Assembly: GCF_033366695.1 (NCBI RefSeq)
Contig: NZ_JAOBTQ010000001.1
Span: 7,874,001 to 7,938,000, forward strand
Source of the DNA: Streptomyces sp. SCL15-4
GTDB lineage: Bacteria; Actinomycetota; Actinomycetes; Streptomycetales; Streptomycetaceae
Direction: 5' to 3'
Length of the DNA stretch: 64,000 nt
The position numbers and the translations under genes were made by a program. The notes under the pieces were generated by a model that was not told the DNA's origin, ran no database searches, and was given only the letters and a program-made list of their open reading frames with translations. This document shows positions 38,608-47,344 of this stretch, in pieces. Each line of letters begins with the position of its first letter. Within the stretch, counting starts at the first letter, position 1.

Positions 38608-40917
38608 TCACCGTACGACGCGCCACCGGTTGTCGGCCGTGCCGTCGTCCGGGGCCTGGACCGCGAAGGCCCCGATCGCGGTGGAGCCGTTCTGGACGGC
38701 GAGCAGTTTCCCGCTGTGCACGTTGCGGATCTTGCAGGTGCCGTCGCCCTGGTCGAGCAGGGTCCACCGGTGGTCGGCGGTGCCGTTGTCCGACCACTGC
38801 AGTACGGTGGCGCCGTCGGCCGTGGACATGTCCAGCACGCCGAGCACCTTGCCGCTGTGGACGTTGCGGATGCGGAAGGCGTCGCCGTCGGCAAGCAGCT
38901 CCCAGTCGTGGTCGGCGGTGCCGGAGTCGGACCACAGCAGGGCCCGGCCGCCGTCGGCGGTGGACATGTCCTGGATGCCCAGCACCAGACCGCTGGCCGC
39001 GTTGGCGAGGCGGACGGTGGCCGCGCCGCCGGTGTTCCAGTAGACGGTGTAGTTGTGGCCGTGCGCGTCGTAGAACGGGCCCAGGCCGACGGTTCTGCCG
39101 TTCGCGGTGGCGGTGAAGGCGAGCGCGGTGGAGCTGGTCCGCCGGACCGAGGAGGCGTCCAGGGCGGGCAGCGAAGCGAGCGCGGTGTCGCCGTAGTCGC
39201 CGGACAGGACGACCGGGCCGTAGGTGAGGGTGGCGACGGCGGGGTTGTCGTTGGCCGGCCGCAGCACGGTGCGCATGGGCAGGCGCACGGTGACGGTGTC
39301 GCCGGACGCCCAGGCACGAGTCAGGACGGCGTAGCTGCCGGGGGTCGTGGCGATGTTCTGCGCGACGCCGTTGACGCTGACGGTGGCCCCGCTGGTCCAG
39401 CCGGGGACGCGGATGCGCATCGTCCAGGTGCCGCCGGCGTCTCCGGTGACGCGCAGGGTCGTGGTGTCGCTCGCCGGGTACGACGTGGTCTGGGTGACGG
39501 TGATGCCGCGCTGGGTCCAGGTGAGCACCGAGGGCACGAACAGGTTCACCGTCAGCGTGGTGCCCGCGTGGAAGTAGACGGAGTCCATCAGCCGGGTGTG
39601 CATCTCCAGGCCCGTGCCCTGGCAGCACCAGAAGGTGGTGTAGTCGGTGCTCCAGGTGCCGCCGCCCCAGGCCGGCCCGACGCCTCGGCGGCCTCCGGGG
39701 TTGAGCGGGGTGAAATAGGTGACATGGCCGTGCGGGTCGGCCGGATTCTGCTGGCCGATCATCTGGTTCAGCCACGCCTGCTCGTAGAAGTCGAACAATT
39801 CGGCCCGGTCCGGCGTCAGCGCGTACAACTCCCGCGTGAGCGTCAGCATGTTCACGGTGTTGCAGCTCTCGCACGTGTCCTGCCGCAGATAGGCGGCGAT
39901 GGCGTCCGGCGCGCGGAAGTGCTCCGCCTGGCTGTTGCCGCCGATGGCGTAGGTGTGCGCGTGGACGCAGAAGTTCCAGGCGTTGGCGGCGATGTCCCGG
40001 TAACGCGTGGTGCCCGTGGCCTTGTACGCGCGGGCGGCCCCGATCCACTTGGGCACCTGGGTGTTGGCGTGCAGTCCGGACAGCCGGTCCTGGCCGGCCG
40101 CCAGCGGGTCGAACACCGCGGCGTGGTCGAACCGCTGGGCCGCGGTGAGCCATCGGGTGTCGCCGGTCTGCTGGTACAGGTCGGTCAGGACGGCGTTCAT
40201 ACCGCCGAACTCCGTGCCCAGCATGGCCTGCATCTGCGCGGTGCTCAGCCGGCCGGTGCGCCGGTCGACCCAGCCGGCCAGGGCCAGCAGCACATCGCGG
40301 GCCTGCGTGCTGCCGATGAGCCGCCACACGTCCAGCAGACCGGTCAGGGTCTTGTGGATGGTGTAGTACGGCACGTTCCCGTTGGACAGTGTGCGCGCCT
40401 CCAGGGCGGTGAAGTCGGACTCGGGATAGCCGCAGAGGTAGCCCTCGCCGAACCCGGCGGCACCGTTGTTCGCCTGGCACTTGGCCAGCTCGGCGACCAT
40501 GTACAGGGCCTTGTCCCGGCAGACGGTGTCCCCGCTCACCGCGTACGCCTGCGCCCAGGCGGTGAGGAAGTGGCCCTGGACATGGCTGCGGAAGGGGAAG
40601 TCGGGCGCCTCCCAGCCTCCGGTGGCGGCCGCACCGCCGGTGGACAGACGGTGGTTGGCGCGGAAGTTGTACAGCAGCCGGTCGACGTCGACGAACCGCA
40701 GATAGCTCTGGGTCCGGCTCTGGTTGTCCAGCCATCTGCTCGCGGTCAGTTTGACCTCGCCGAGCGCGAACGGGAAGACCTGGGCTCCGATGTCGGTCCG
40801 GGCCGGGGGGACGGCGGCCTGGGCGGCGGAGCCGCCGAGGACGGGCCCCGCGGCGGACATCGCCGCGGTGACTCCGGCGAGCTGGAGGAGACGTCGTCTG
40901 CTGACGGAGGGGGACAT
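38608..40917 (-). CDS. Secreted GH127 beta-L-arabinofuranosidase-like enzyme with ricin-type lectin domain
   Basis: A 769-residue exported glycoside hydrolase. A Tat signal (SRRRLLQLAG, then a hydrophobic stretch and AAQAA cleavage region near 35) starts the protein. The alpha/alpha-barrel carries the GH127 metal/nucleophile residues: Glu350 and Cys352 in TCESCN, and Cys431/Cys432 in FWCCQG, equivalent to the Zn ligands and Cys nucleophile of characterised beta-L-arabinofuranosidases. Residues about 650-769 form a beta-trefoil with three QxW-like repeats (DHDWEL, DHRWTL, DNRWRV) for sugar binding. It probably trims plant arabinan or extensin side chains outside the cell. This is a saprophytic function, unlikely to belong to the polyketide pathway. 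Confidence 0.92.
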   Translation of the reverse strand: MSPSVSRRRLLQLAGVTAAMSAAGPVLGGSAAQAAVPPARTDIGAQVFPFALGEVKLTASRWLDNQSRTQSYLRFVDVDRLLYNFRANHRLSTGGAAATGGWEAPDFPFRSHVQGHFLTAWAQAYAVSGDTVCRDKALYMVAELAKCQANNGAAGFGEGYLCGYPESDFTALEARTLSNGNVPYYTIHKTLTGLLDVWRLIGSTQARDVLLALAGWVDRRTGRLSTAQMQAMLGTEFGGMNAVLTDLYQQTGDTRWLTAAQRFDHAAVFDPLAAGQDRLSGLHANTQVPKWIGAARAYKATGTTRYRDIAANAWNFCVHAHTYAIGGNSQAEHFRAPDAIAAYLRQDTCESCNTVNMLTLTRELYALTPDRAELFDFYEQAWLNQMIGQQNPADPHGHVTYFTPLNPGGRRGVGPAWGGGTWSTDYTTFWCCQGTGLEMHTRLMDSVYFHAGTTLTVNLFVPSVLTWTQRGITVTQTTSYPASDTTTLRVTGDAGGTWTMRIRVPGWTSGATVSVNGVAQNIATTPGSYAVLTRAWASGDTVTVRLPMRTVLRPANDNPAVATLTYGPVVLSGDYGDTALASLPALDASSVRRTSSTALAFTATANGRTVGLGPFYDAHGHNYTVYWNTGGAATVRLANAASGLVLGIQDMSTADGGRALLWSDSGTADHDWELLADGDAFRIRNVHSGKVLGVLDMSTADGATVLQWSDNGTADHRWTLLDQGDGTCKIRNVHSGKLLAVQNGSTAIGAFAVQAPDDGTADNRWRVVR

Positions 40918-41079
40918 GGGTGCACCCTTTCGGTGAGGGCCCGTGCCGGTGGAAAGGCGCGGGTCCGCCGGCCTGGTAGGTGTCGAGCGACGCGCGTACC
41001 GCCTGCCGGCGGCGTGCGGGGAGTACCTCGTGAGCGGCGCCTCGGACGCCGCCCTGCCGAGCCGTTCACTGACCTCGCT

Positions 41080-41103
41080 GTTCGTGATATCGAACGCCGT
41101 TCG
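41080..41103. promoter_or_regulatory. Triple half-site repeat upstream of GH127 gene
   Basis: GTTCG (41080-41084), CGAAC (41091-41095) and GTTCG (41099-41103) form two overlapping inverted repeats, about 165 bp upstream of the GH127 start. It looks like an operator for a sugar-responsive repressor of LacI or similar type. The rest of 40918-41518 holds no gene that I can support. Confidence 0.35.
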
Positions 41104-41518
41104 CGGAGTCGACGAGACCATAGTTGCGTGGCTGATGGGCCGTCAATGCGGCGGACGTCCCCAATCGCGCGTCCCTTCACGGCGGTCGCGGCCGAAGGGC
41201 GACGCGGGGCCGGCCGCCGGACGAAAGGAGGCGGCGAGGCGTCCGTGGCGCGCGTTCGGGCCGGCACGGCCATTGACGCGCCTCCGGGAACGCCTTACGG
41301 TCTGACCGGTTTCCCGAACCATGTTCGGCATACCGGGCCGACGTCTCCCTCGGTGCCCGGCCCGCCCGTGCCGACGTCACGTTCTCCGTCGGCTGCCGGC
41401 CGGGCCCGCATCCGTCACGTCGCGGTGCGGCCGCCCGGAACGCGGCACCGGCTCCCGAGCGGCACGGGCGGCACCGCGTCCGCCGCGGGGAGCCGGGGCG
41501 CAGGGGTGTGCGCCCGCG

Positions 41519-42538
41519 TCACCATCGGTGGTGGATGTGGGTGCGCAGGCGCCGGTCGTACAGCTCTTCGAGCGCGTGGAGCGTGGTGCCGGGCAGGGCG
41601 GGAAGGTGTGCGGCGGCGGCGTTGGCGCGGGCCTGGGCGGGGGTGCGGGCGCCGGGGATGACGGTGGTGACGGCGGGCTGCTGGATGATCCAGCGCAGCG
41701 CCGTCTGCGCCGGCGTGGCACCCTCGGGCGCGAGTCCGGCGAATTCGGCCGCGGCCGCGACACCGGTGTCGTAGTCGACGCCGGAGAAGGTCTCGCCGAC
41801 GTCGAAGGACCGGCCGTGGCGGTTGTACGTGCGGTGGTCGTCTGCGGGGAACACCGTGTCGCGGCGGTAGCGGCCGGAGAGCAGTCCGGAGGCGAGGGGG
41901 ACACGGGCGATGATGCCGACGCCGGCCCGCGCCGCCGCGGGCAGCACGCGCTCCAGCGGCTTGCGGCGGAAGACGTTCAGGATGATCTGCACGCAGGCCA
42001 CGTTCGGACGGGCGATGGCGGTCAGCGCCTGCTCGCACGTCTCGACGCTGACGCCGTAGGCCGTGACGCGCTTCTCCTCCACCAGCGTGTCCAGGGCGTC
42101 GTACACCGCGTCGCTGGAGAACACGGGGGTGGGAGGGCAGTGCAGTTGTACCAGGTCCAGGGTGTCGACACCGAGGTTGGCGCGTGAACGGTCGGTCCAG
42201 GCGCGGAAGTTGTCGAGCGTGAACTCCTCGGGGACCTGAGGGGCGCGGCGGCCCGTCTTCGTCGCCACGAGGACCGCTTCCGCCCGCCTCGGGCCCAGCT
42301 CGCGCAGGAAGCGGCCGATGAGGCGTTCACTGCGGCCGTCGCCGTAGACGTCGGCGGTGTCGAAGAAGGTGATGCCGGCCTCGTGGGCGGAGTGCAGTAC
42401 GGCCAGCGCCTCCTGTTCGCTCACGTCGCCCCAGTCGGCACCCAGTTGCCAGGTGCCCAGCCCGACGACGGACAGATGCCGGCCGGTTCTGCCGATCACG
42501 CGGTGCTCCATCCGGGGCGCGGGGGAGGCCAGGGTCAT
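41519..42538 (-). CDS. Aldo/keto reductase
   Basis: A 339-residue soluble (beta/alpha)8 NADPH-dependent oxidoreductase. The catalytic tetrad is visible: Asp in FFDTADVYGDG, Tyr in the same motif, Lys in VATKTG and His in DLVQLHCPP. The C-terminal VIPGARTPAQARANAAAA is the cofactor phosphate-binding region. The family reduces aldehydes and ketones; the substrate is unknown. Start ATG 42538 has AAGGACGG about 6 nt upstream. It is divergent from the SDR at 42703, sharing a palindrome, so the two may be co-regulated redox enzymes. It is not clearly tied to either biosynthetic block. Confidence 0.88.
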   Translation of the reverse strand: MTLASPAPRMEHRVIGRTGRHLSVVGLGTWQLGADWGDVSEQEALAVLHSAHEAGITFFDTADVYGDGRSERLIGRFLRELGPRRAEAVLVATKTGRRAPQVPEEFTLDNFRAWTDRSRANLGVDTLDLVQLHCPPTPVFSSDAVYDALDTLVEEKRVTAYGVSVETCEQALTAIARPNVACVQIILNVFRRKPLERVLPAAARAGVGIIARVPLASGLLSGRYRRDTVFPADDHRTYNRHGRSFDVGETFSGVDYDTGVAAAAEFAGLAPEGATPAQTALRWIIQQPAVTTVIPGARTPAQARANAAAAHLPALPGTTLHALEELYDRRLRTHIHHRW

Positions 42539-42585
42539 CTCAACCGTCCTTCATCTCGGGTGTGTGGCGTCGGCTCCCGAAGTCT

Positions 42586-42599
42586 GGCACAAATGTGCC
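42586..42599. promoter_or_regulatory. Palindrome between divergent aldo/keto reductase and SDR genes
   Basis: GGCACA-AA-TGTGCC is a perfect 14-bp inverted repeat 48 bp upstream of the reductase start and just upstream of the candidate SDR promoter. It is a plausible shared operator; the regulator is not in the window. Confidence 0.4.
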
Positions 42600-42604
42600 T
42601 GCTG

Positions 42605-42634
42605 TAGACAAGATGTTGCCAAGATTCGTATCGT
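42605..42634 (+). promoter_or_regulatory. Candidate promoter for SDR gene
   Basis: TAGACA (42605-42610), 18 bp, TATCGT (42629-42634). A start near 42641 would give a leader of about 60 nt before the ATG at 42703. Confidence 0.35.
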
Positions 42635-42702
42635 GCAGAGCGCCCGCCGTGCGGCGGGCACCGGTTCGGGGCCGTCGGGCCCCCGGGACGTGGAGGCTGT
42701 GC

Positions 42703-43494
42703 ATGCGGATCAGCGGAGCGACCGTGCTGCTCACCGGGGCGACCGGCGGGATCGGGCGCGCCCTCGCTCACCGGCTCGCCGGCGAGGGGGCCAGGCTGGT
42801 GGTGACCGGCCGCCGGGAGCGGGCGGTCAAGGCGCTCGCGGACGAGACGGGCGCCCGGGCGCTGGTCGCGGATCTCGCCGACCGGGACCAGGTCCTCCGG
42901 CTCGCCGAGGAGGCGGCGGACACCGAGGTGCTGGTGGCCAACGCCGCCCTGCCGGCCAGCGGGGACCTGCTGGAATACACCACCGGGCAGATCGAGCGGG
43001 CCCTGGCGGTGAACCTGTACGCGCCGATTCTGCTGGCCCGCCACCTCGCGCCGCGGATGGCCGCGGCCGGGCGCGGACACCTCGCCTTCGTCGGATCGAT
43101 GTCGGGCAAGGCCGCGACGCCGTACTCCTCGCTGTACACCGCCACGAAGTTCGGGCTGCGCGGTTTCGCGCACAGCCTGCGGCAGGATCTGGCCGTGGCC
43201 GGGGTCGGCGTGTCGCTGGTGCAGCCCGGGTTCGTGGGAGAGGCGGGGATGTTCGCCGACACCGGCGCCGAGGTGCCGAGCGGTGTGCGGACCGTCTCGC
43301 CCGCCGAAGTCGCCGCGGCCGTCGTCCGGTCCGTCACGGAGAACCGCGGCGAGATCAACATCGCTCCGGCGAGGCTGCGGTGGCGCTGCGCCGTCGCCGG
43401 GCAGTTCCCGGACTACGCGTCGCGGGCCCAGCGAGGGGCCGAGCCGTCGGAGTCGGTCCGCCGGATCGTGGCGGCACAGCGCGCCTCGCGCTGA
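42703..43494 (+). CDS. Short-chain dehydrogenase/reductase
   Basis: A classical SDR of 263 residues. TGATGGIG binds the cofactor, NAAL takes the place of NNAG, Ser is in GSMSG, and Tyr/Lys are in YTATK. GRRER after beta-2 favours NADPH. The C-terminal RRIVAAQRASR extension is short. The substrate is unknown; by family it could act on a keto lipid or a small alcohol. ATG 42703 has GGAGG 6 nt upstream; the frame is open to 42562 but that part is promoter. A small hairpin (43495-43511) follows the stop. Confidence 0.88.
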   Translation: MRISGATVLLTGATGGIGRALAHRLAGEGARLVVTGRRERAVKALADETGARALVADLADRDQVLRLAEEAADTEVLVANAALPASGDLLEYTTGQIERALAVNLYAPILLARHLAPRMAAAGRGHLAFVGSMSGKAATPYSSLYTATKFGLRGFAHSLRQDLAVAGVGVSLVQPGFVGEAGMFADTGAEVPSGVRTVSPAEVAAAVVRSVTENRGEINIAPARLRWRCAVAGQFPDYASRAQRGAEPSESVRRIVAAQRASR

Positions 43495-43511
43495 CCCGGC
43501 CCCTCGCCGGG
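43495..43511 (+). terminator. Short hairpin after SDR gene
   Basis: CCCGGC-CCCTC-GCCGGG, a perfect 6-bp stem directly after the stop codon. It is weak. The rest of the 276-bp gap up to 43771 has no supported gene. Confidence 0.4.
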
Positions 43512-43770
43512 AAGCAGGGAGCCGGAAGCCTTGCCCGGCCCGCCCAGCGTCACCGGCGCCCAGGACGTGCTCGACGCGCCGCACCGAAGGGGCCCGCCAC
43601 GGCGGGCGTGCGCCGCGCCGTCCCGGCCCGCTCCGGTGCGCCCCGTCTCCCCCGGTCGCCCGAAGGCGTGTTTCCCGCCGGACGGACCCGAGGCGTGCCA
43701 GTGTGGCCTCGCCGGAGGGCACCGGTGGTGTGCCGGGCAGGGCATGCCGCGTCGCGGGAAGGGAGCGTGG

Positions 43771-44544
43771 GTGGTGGAGCCGCGGAAGGCCGCGCGAGAC
43801 AGCATCACGGGTACGGACGACGACGCCTACCGAGAAGCCTTCGAGTCGTTCCTCGCCGGGTCGGACGAGAAGACCGTCACCCAGGCCTACCTCCGCCGGG
43901 TGGTGGACCGGCTGCCCGCGCGGCGGGTGTTCCTGGACATCGGCGCCGGCCAGGGCACGACGACGCGGTATCTCGCCCCGTTCTTCGAGCGCACGGTGTG
44001 CGTCGAGCCGAGCGAGCCGATGCGGCGGGCACTGGCGCGGGCGTGCCCGCGGGCGGAGGTGGTGGCCGAACCGGTCGGCGCGGCCCGGGTGGACGCGCGG
44101 GCCGATCTGGCCCTGCTGTCCCACGTGCTGTACTACATCCCGCGTGCCGAGTGGGCGGCGACGACGGCACGCGTCCTGGAGTGGGTGGCGCCGGGCGGGG
44201 TCCTGCTGGTGCTGCTGCAGAACCCGGACAACGCGTGCATGCGCATGGTGCGTCACTTCACCGGCCACCACTACGACGTACGCGAACTCGTCGGCGAACT
44301 GGCCGCCTTCCCGCCCGGCCTGGCCGGCCGCACCGAGCTGGACGTCGTACCCGCCCGGTACCGCGGTCGCGACCTGGAGGAGACCCTCGCGGTGGCCGGC
44401 TTCCTCCTGGGCGTCCCCGGCGCCCCCTCCGCGCCCCGCGAGGCGGTCGAGGCGTACGTACGCCGGCACTTCGGCGACGACGACGGTACGTACACCTTCC
44501 GCCACGACCAACACGTCCTGCGCATCGAACGCCCGGCACCGTGA
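43771..44544 (+). CDS. Class I SAM-dependent methyltransferase
   Basis: A 257-residue Rossmann-fold methyltransferase with motif I VFLDIGAGQGTTT, an acidic residue ending beta-2 (VEPSEPM) and a motif-III-like LEWVAPGGVLLVLL. The target (O, N or C) cannot be told from the sequence. The start is GTG 43771 (AAGGGAG 5 nt upstream); GTG 43774 and ATG 43744 are in frame and possible. It lies upstream of the GT4-GT2 and radical SAM genes on the same strand with a 196-bp gap, so it may belong to the same pathway, for example methylating a sugar, but could have its own promoter. Confidence 0.8.
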   Translation: MVEPRKAARDSITGTDDDAYREAFESFLAGSDEKTVTQAYLRRVVDRLPARRVFLDIGAGQGTTTRYLAPFFERTVCVEPSEPMRRALARACPRAEVVAEPVGAARVDARADLALLSHVLYYIPRAEWAATTARVLEWVAPGGVLLVLLQNPDNACMRMVRHFTGHHYDVRELVGELAAFPPGLAGRTELDVVPARYRGRDLEETLAVAGFLLGVPGAPSAPREAVEAYVRRHFGDDDGTYTFRHDQHVLRIERPAP

Positions 44545-44740
44545 ACGGGCACCGGCCCGGACAGCCTCACCGCCCGCCCGCCCGCTCCTCCCCGCGCCGA
44601 CGACGGCACCGCGCCGCGACGGCGGCCCCGGCCGCCCACGACGGACATGGTCGCGGTCTGTACGATCCCGCGGCGTCCCCCTTAGCGTCGAGTGGTTGGC
44701 CGACGAGCCCGGCAGCCCTGCCGGGGGAGGGAGGCGAGAC

Positions 44741-47344
44741 ATGACGGTCCTGTGGGGCGTGTCCTTCGACGCGACACCCCTGTCCGGAGTGGTCGTCGAA
44801 TTCGCGAAGACCGCCCAGCACTTCCACGACCGGGGCTACGAGGTGCACCTCGACCTCGGCTACGACATCAAGGCGGACAAGGGACGGTTCTTCGTCCCGT
44901 ACCGTGACGAGGCCCGGCTGCTGCCGCCCTGGATACGCCTGTCGCGATTACCGGCACTCGACACCGTCGCCGGCTACGACGCCGCACTGGTGACCGAGGT
45001 CCTCCAGGAAGTCGTGGAAAAGGGCGAGTCGCGGCTGCTGCCGCGGGTGGCGCGCGTCGCGGACGCGCTGTGCGAACGGGTGCTGTCCCTGTGGGAATCG
45101 CTCGGCGTCACCCGGGTGCTCGTGGAGAACGGCACCCTGCCCGAGAACATCATGGTCACCCGCGCCCTGCAACAGGCGATCGTCGCCTACGGCGCCCGGC
45201 ACCGCCTGGGCCGCTATGTGCTGTGGCGCGACCACGACCTGATGTGGCAGAGCGAGCCGGGCAGCGGCAAGTACGGCAGCCCGCCGTACCCGCACGTCCC
45301 GCCGCTGCTCGACTCCGTCCACGTCCGCTATCTCGCACTGCACGAGCGGGCCAGGGCCCTCACCCGCGCCTGGGCTCCGCACGTACGCGACATCGACGTC
45401 CTGCCGAACGCGTTCCCGCACCGCGCGGCGACGGCCGGCCCGCACAACGCCACCTTCCGCGCCGACCACGCGATACCCGACGACGCCCGGCTGATCGCGC
45501 GCACCACCCGGATCATCCCGCAAAAGCGCATCGACCGCGACATCCACCTCGTCGCCCGGCTCGCCCGCACCATGGACGTCCGCCTGTTCGTGGCCGGCGA
45601 CACCGAGGAGGACCCCCGCGAGTACCGGCGGCTGACCGCGCTCGCCGCCGCGCTCGGCGTCACCGACCGGATCGTCTTCGGCGGCTGGCTCGCCCCGGAC
45701 CCCGACGCGGCCGGCACGCCCGCCGGCGGCGGCCCCTCCGTCCGCGACCTGCTGGCCCACGCCGACCTGGTGTCGTTCCTGACCTCCTACGACTACGACA
45801 GCTACGGGAACCCCATCGGCGAGGCCATCGCCGCCAAGGTCCCCTACATCACCAGCGCCTACGAGCTGTATCCGACGGTGTACGGCGACAAGGGCTTCCG
45901 CGCACCCGTCCTGCACGACGACCTGCCGACCCCCGCGTTCGTTAACGAGGTGGTTCAGCTGTTGAACGACGACGACCTGCGGTCCGCCACGGTGGAGTAC
46001 AACCACCGGCTCGGCGCCCGTTCCTTCGGCCGGTCGACCGCGGCCGGCCTGCTCGACCGCCTCGTCCTCACCCCGATGGGCACCCGGACCCGGATGAGCG
46101 TCGTCCTCCCGGTGTACAACGAGGCCGCGCAGCTGACCGCCGTGCTGGAGTCGCTGTACGACCAGCGCGACGGCGACGGCCGGCTCGACCCGGAGCTGTA
46201 CGAGATCGTGGTGGTCGACAACAATTCCACCGACGACACCGTGGCACTGGCCGAGCGCTTCGCGGCCGGCCATCCGGACCTGCCGCTGCACATCGTCCGC
46301 GAACCCGAGCAGGGCGTCTCGTGCGCCCGCCGCACCGGCATGCGGTTCGCCGCCGACCGCAGCGCCGGCCGGCCCGCCGGGGACGAGCGGTTCTACCTGG
46401 TCTCCGCCGACGCGGACTGCCGGGTGGACCCCAGGTGGCTGGCCACACTCCTGAAGGCGATGGACGACAGCGGCGCCGACATCGGCGTGTGCGACTACTT
46501 CTACCGCGCCGAGCACTTCGCGGACCGGCCCCGGCTGTGGGATGCGATCTCCCGCACCCTGCGCTGCCGCCAGGTGGCCTTCTCCCTCTTCGGCGGCTTC
46601 CCCGACGGCAAGGGCTTCGCCGTCGAACGCCGGGCGCACGACCGGGCGGGCGGCATCGAGATCTTCTACCAGGTGGAGAACGGCCGCTTCGTCAACCACC
46701 TCTCCGACGACTGGGACTTCGGCATCAAGGTGTCCGCGCTCGGCGGCAGCCGGGTGTACGTCCCGGCCTCCCGGGTGGAGATCAACCCGCGCCGGGTGGA
46801 CCACGCGCTGGAGGAGGTGATCGAGGGCAAGGCCTACGGCTCGCACGGCACCATCGTCATGCGGGACATCCGCCCCGCCGCCGACGGCCGGCGAACCGCG
46901 CGGGTCCGGGACCTCACCGAGGACGAGGCGCGCCGCGCCTGGGAGTTCTCCATCAAGGACTTCACTCCCAAGAACCTCCTGCTGCCCGTCCTGCTCGACC
47001 CGGACCTGCTCTCCACCGCCCCGGTACGGGACTTCTTCGGCGCGCCGCTCGCCGACGCGCTGCGGCGACGCGTCGAGGAGATCGTCCACGAGATGCGCAT
47101 CCTGGACTTCACCCCCATCCACCGCTACAAGACACCGTCGTTCCGCCTCTACTTCGAGTTCGCCGACCAGCTCTTCGAGCGGCTGCGGGCGGCCGTCGGC
47201 GACGACATCGGCGGCCCGCCGCCCCTGCCGCCGTGCCTGGCGGACGTCCCCCGCGAGCGGTTCCGGGAGTTCGTCGCCTACTACTGCGAGGACCGCGAAT
47301 CCGGCGAGGCCCACGACTACTTCGGCAACGGAGGTGTCTTCTGA
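44741..47344 (+). CDS. Fused GT4-GT2 glycosyltransferase with a TTA codon
   Basis: An 867-residue protein made of two glycosyltransferases. The N-terminal half (about 1-445) is GT-B/GT4-like, with RTTRIIPQKRID and the donor-binding SYGNPIGEAIAAKVPYI (a retaining-enzyme E-motif). The C-terminal half (from about 452) is GT-A/GT2-like: SVVLPVYNEAAQL, VVVDNNSTDDT and the metal-binding SADADCR. It could add two sugars in series. Leu70 is encoded by TTA (44948-44950), the only in-frame TTA I noticed in the window, which implies dependence on the bldA tRNA. ATG 44741 has GGAGGGAGG 6 nt upstream. The stop overlaps the radical SAM start (TGATG), so the two are translationally coupled. Confidence 0.87.
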   Translation: MTVLWGVSFDATPLSGVVVEFAKTAQHFHDRGYEVHLDLGYDIKADKGRFFVPYRDEARLLPPWIRLSRLPALDTVAGYDAALVTEVLQEVVEKGESRLLPRVARVADALCERVLSLWESLGVTRVLVENGTLPENIMVTRALQQAIVAYGARHRLGRYVLWRDHDLMWQSEPGSGKYGSPPYPHVPPLLDSVHVRYLALHERARALTRAWAPHVRDIDVLPNAFPHRAATAGPHNATFRADHAIPDDARLIARTTRIIPQKRIDRDIHLVARLARTMDVRLFVAGDTEEDPREYRRLTALAAALGVTDRIVFGGWLAPDPDAAGTPAGGGPSVRDLLAHADLVSFLTSYDYDSYGNPIGEAIAAKVPYITSAYELYPTVYGDKGFRAPVLHDDLPTPAFVNEVVQLLNDDDLRSATVEYNHRLGARSFGRSTAAGLLDRLVLTPMGTRTRMSVVLPVYNEAAQLTAVLESLYDQRDGDGRLDPELYEIVVVDNNSTDDTVALAERFAAGHPDLPLHIVREPEQGVSCARRTGMRFAADRSAGRPAGDERFYLVSADADCRVDPRWLATLLKAMDDSGADIGVCDYFYRAEHFADRPRLWDAISRTLRCRQVAFSLFGGFPDGKGFAVERRAHDRAGGIEIFYQVENGRFVNHLSDDWDFGIKVSALGGSRVYVPASRVEINPRRVDHALEEVIEGKAYGSHGTIVMRDIRPAADGRRTARVRDLTEDEARRAWEFSIKDFTPKNLLLPVLLDPDLLSTAPVRDFFGAPLADALRRRVEEIVHEMRILDFTPIHRYKTPSFRLYFEFADQLFERLRAAVGDDIGGPPPLPPCLADVPRERFREFVAYYCEDRESGEAHDYFGNGGVF

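Noticed and set aside
38536..41661. A 1041-codon plus-strand frame opposite the GH127 gene
   Set aside because: The minus strand encodes a Tat signal, the GH127 catalytic residues and a ricin domain; the plus-strand product is Gly/Val/Arg-rich noise.
43531..43770. Longer N-terminus for the methyltransferase
   Set aside because: The 80 extra residues are Pro/Arg-rich with no family similarity; AAGGGAG before GTG 43771 supports the shorter form.
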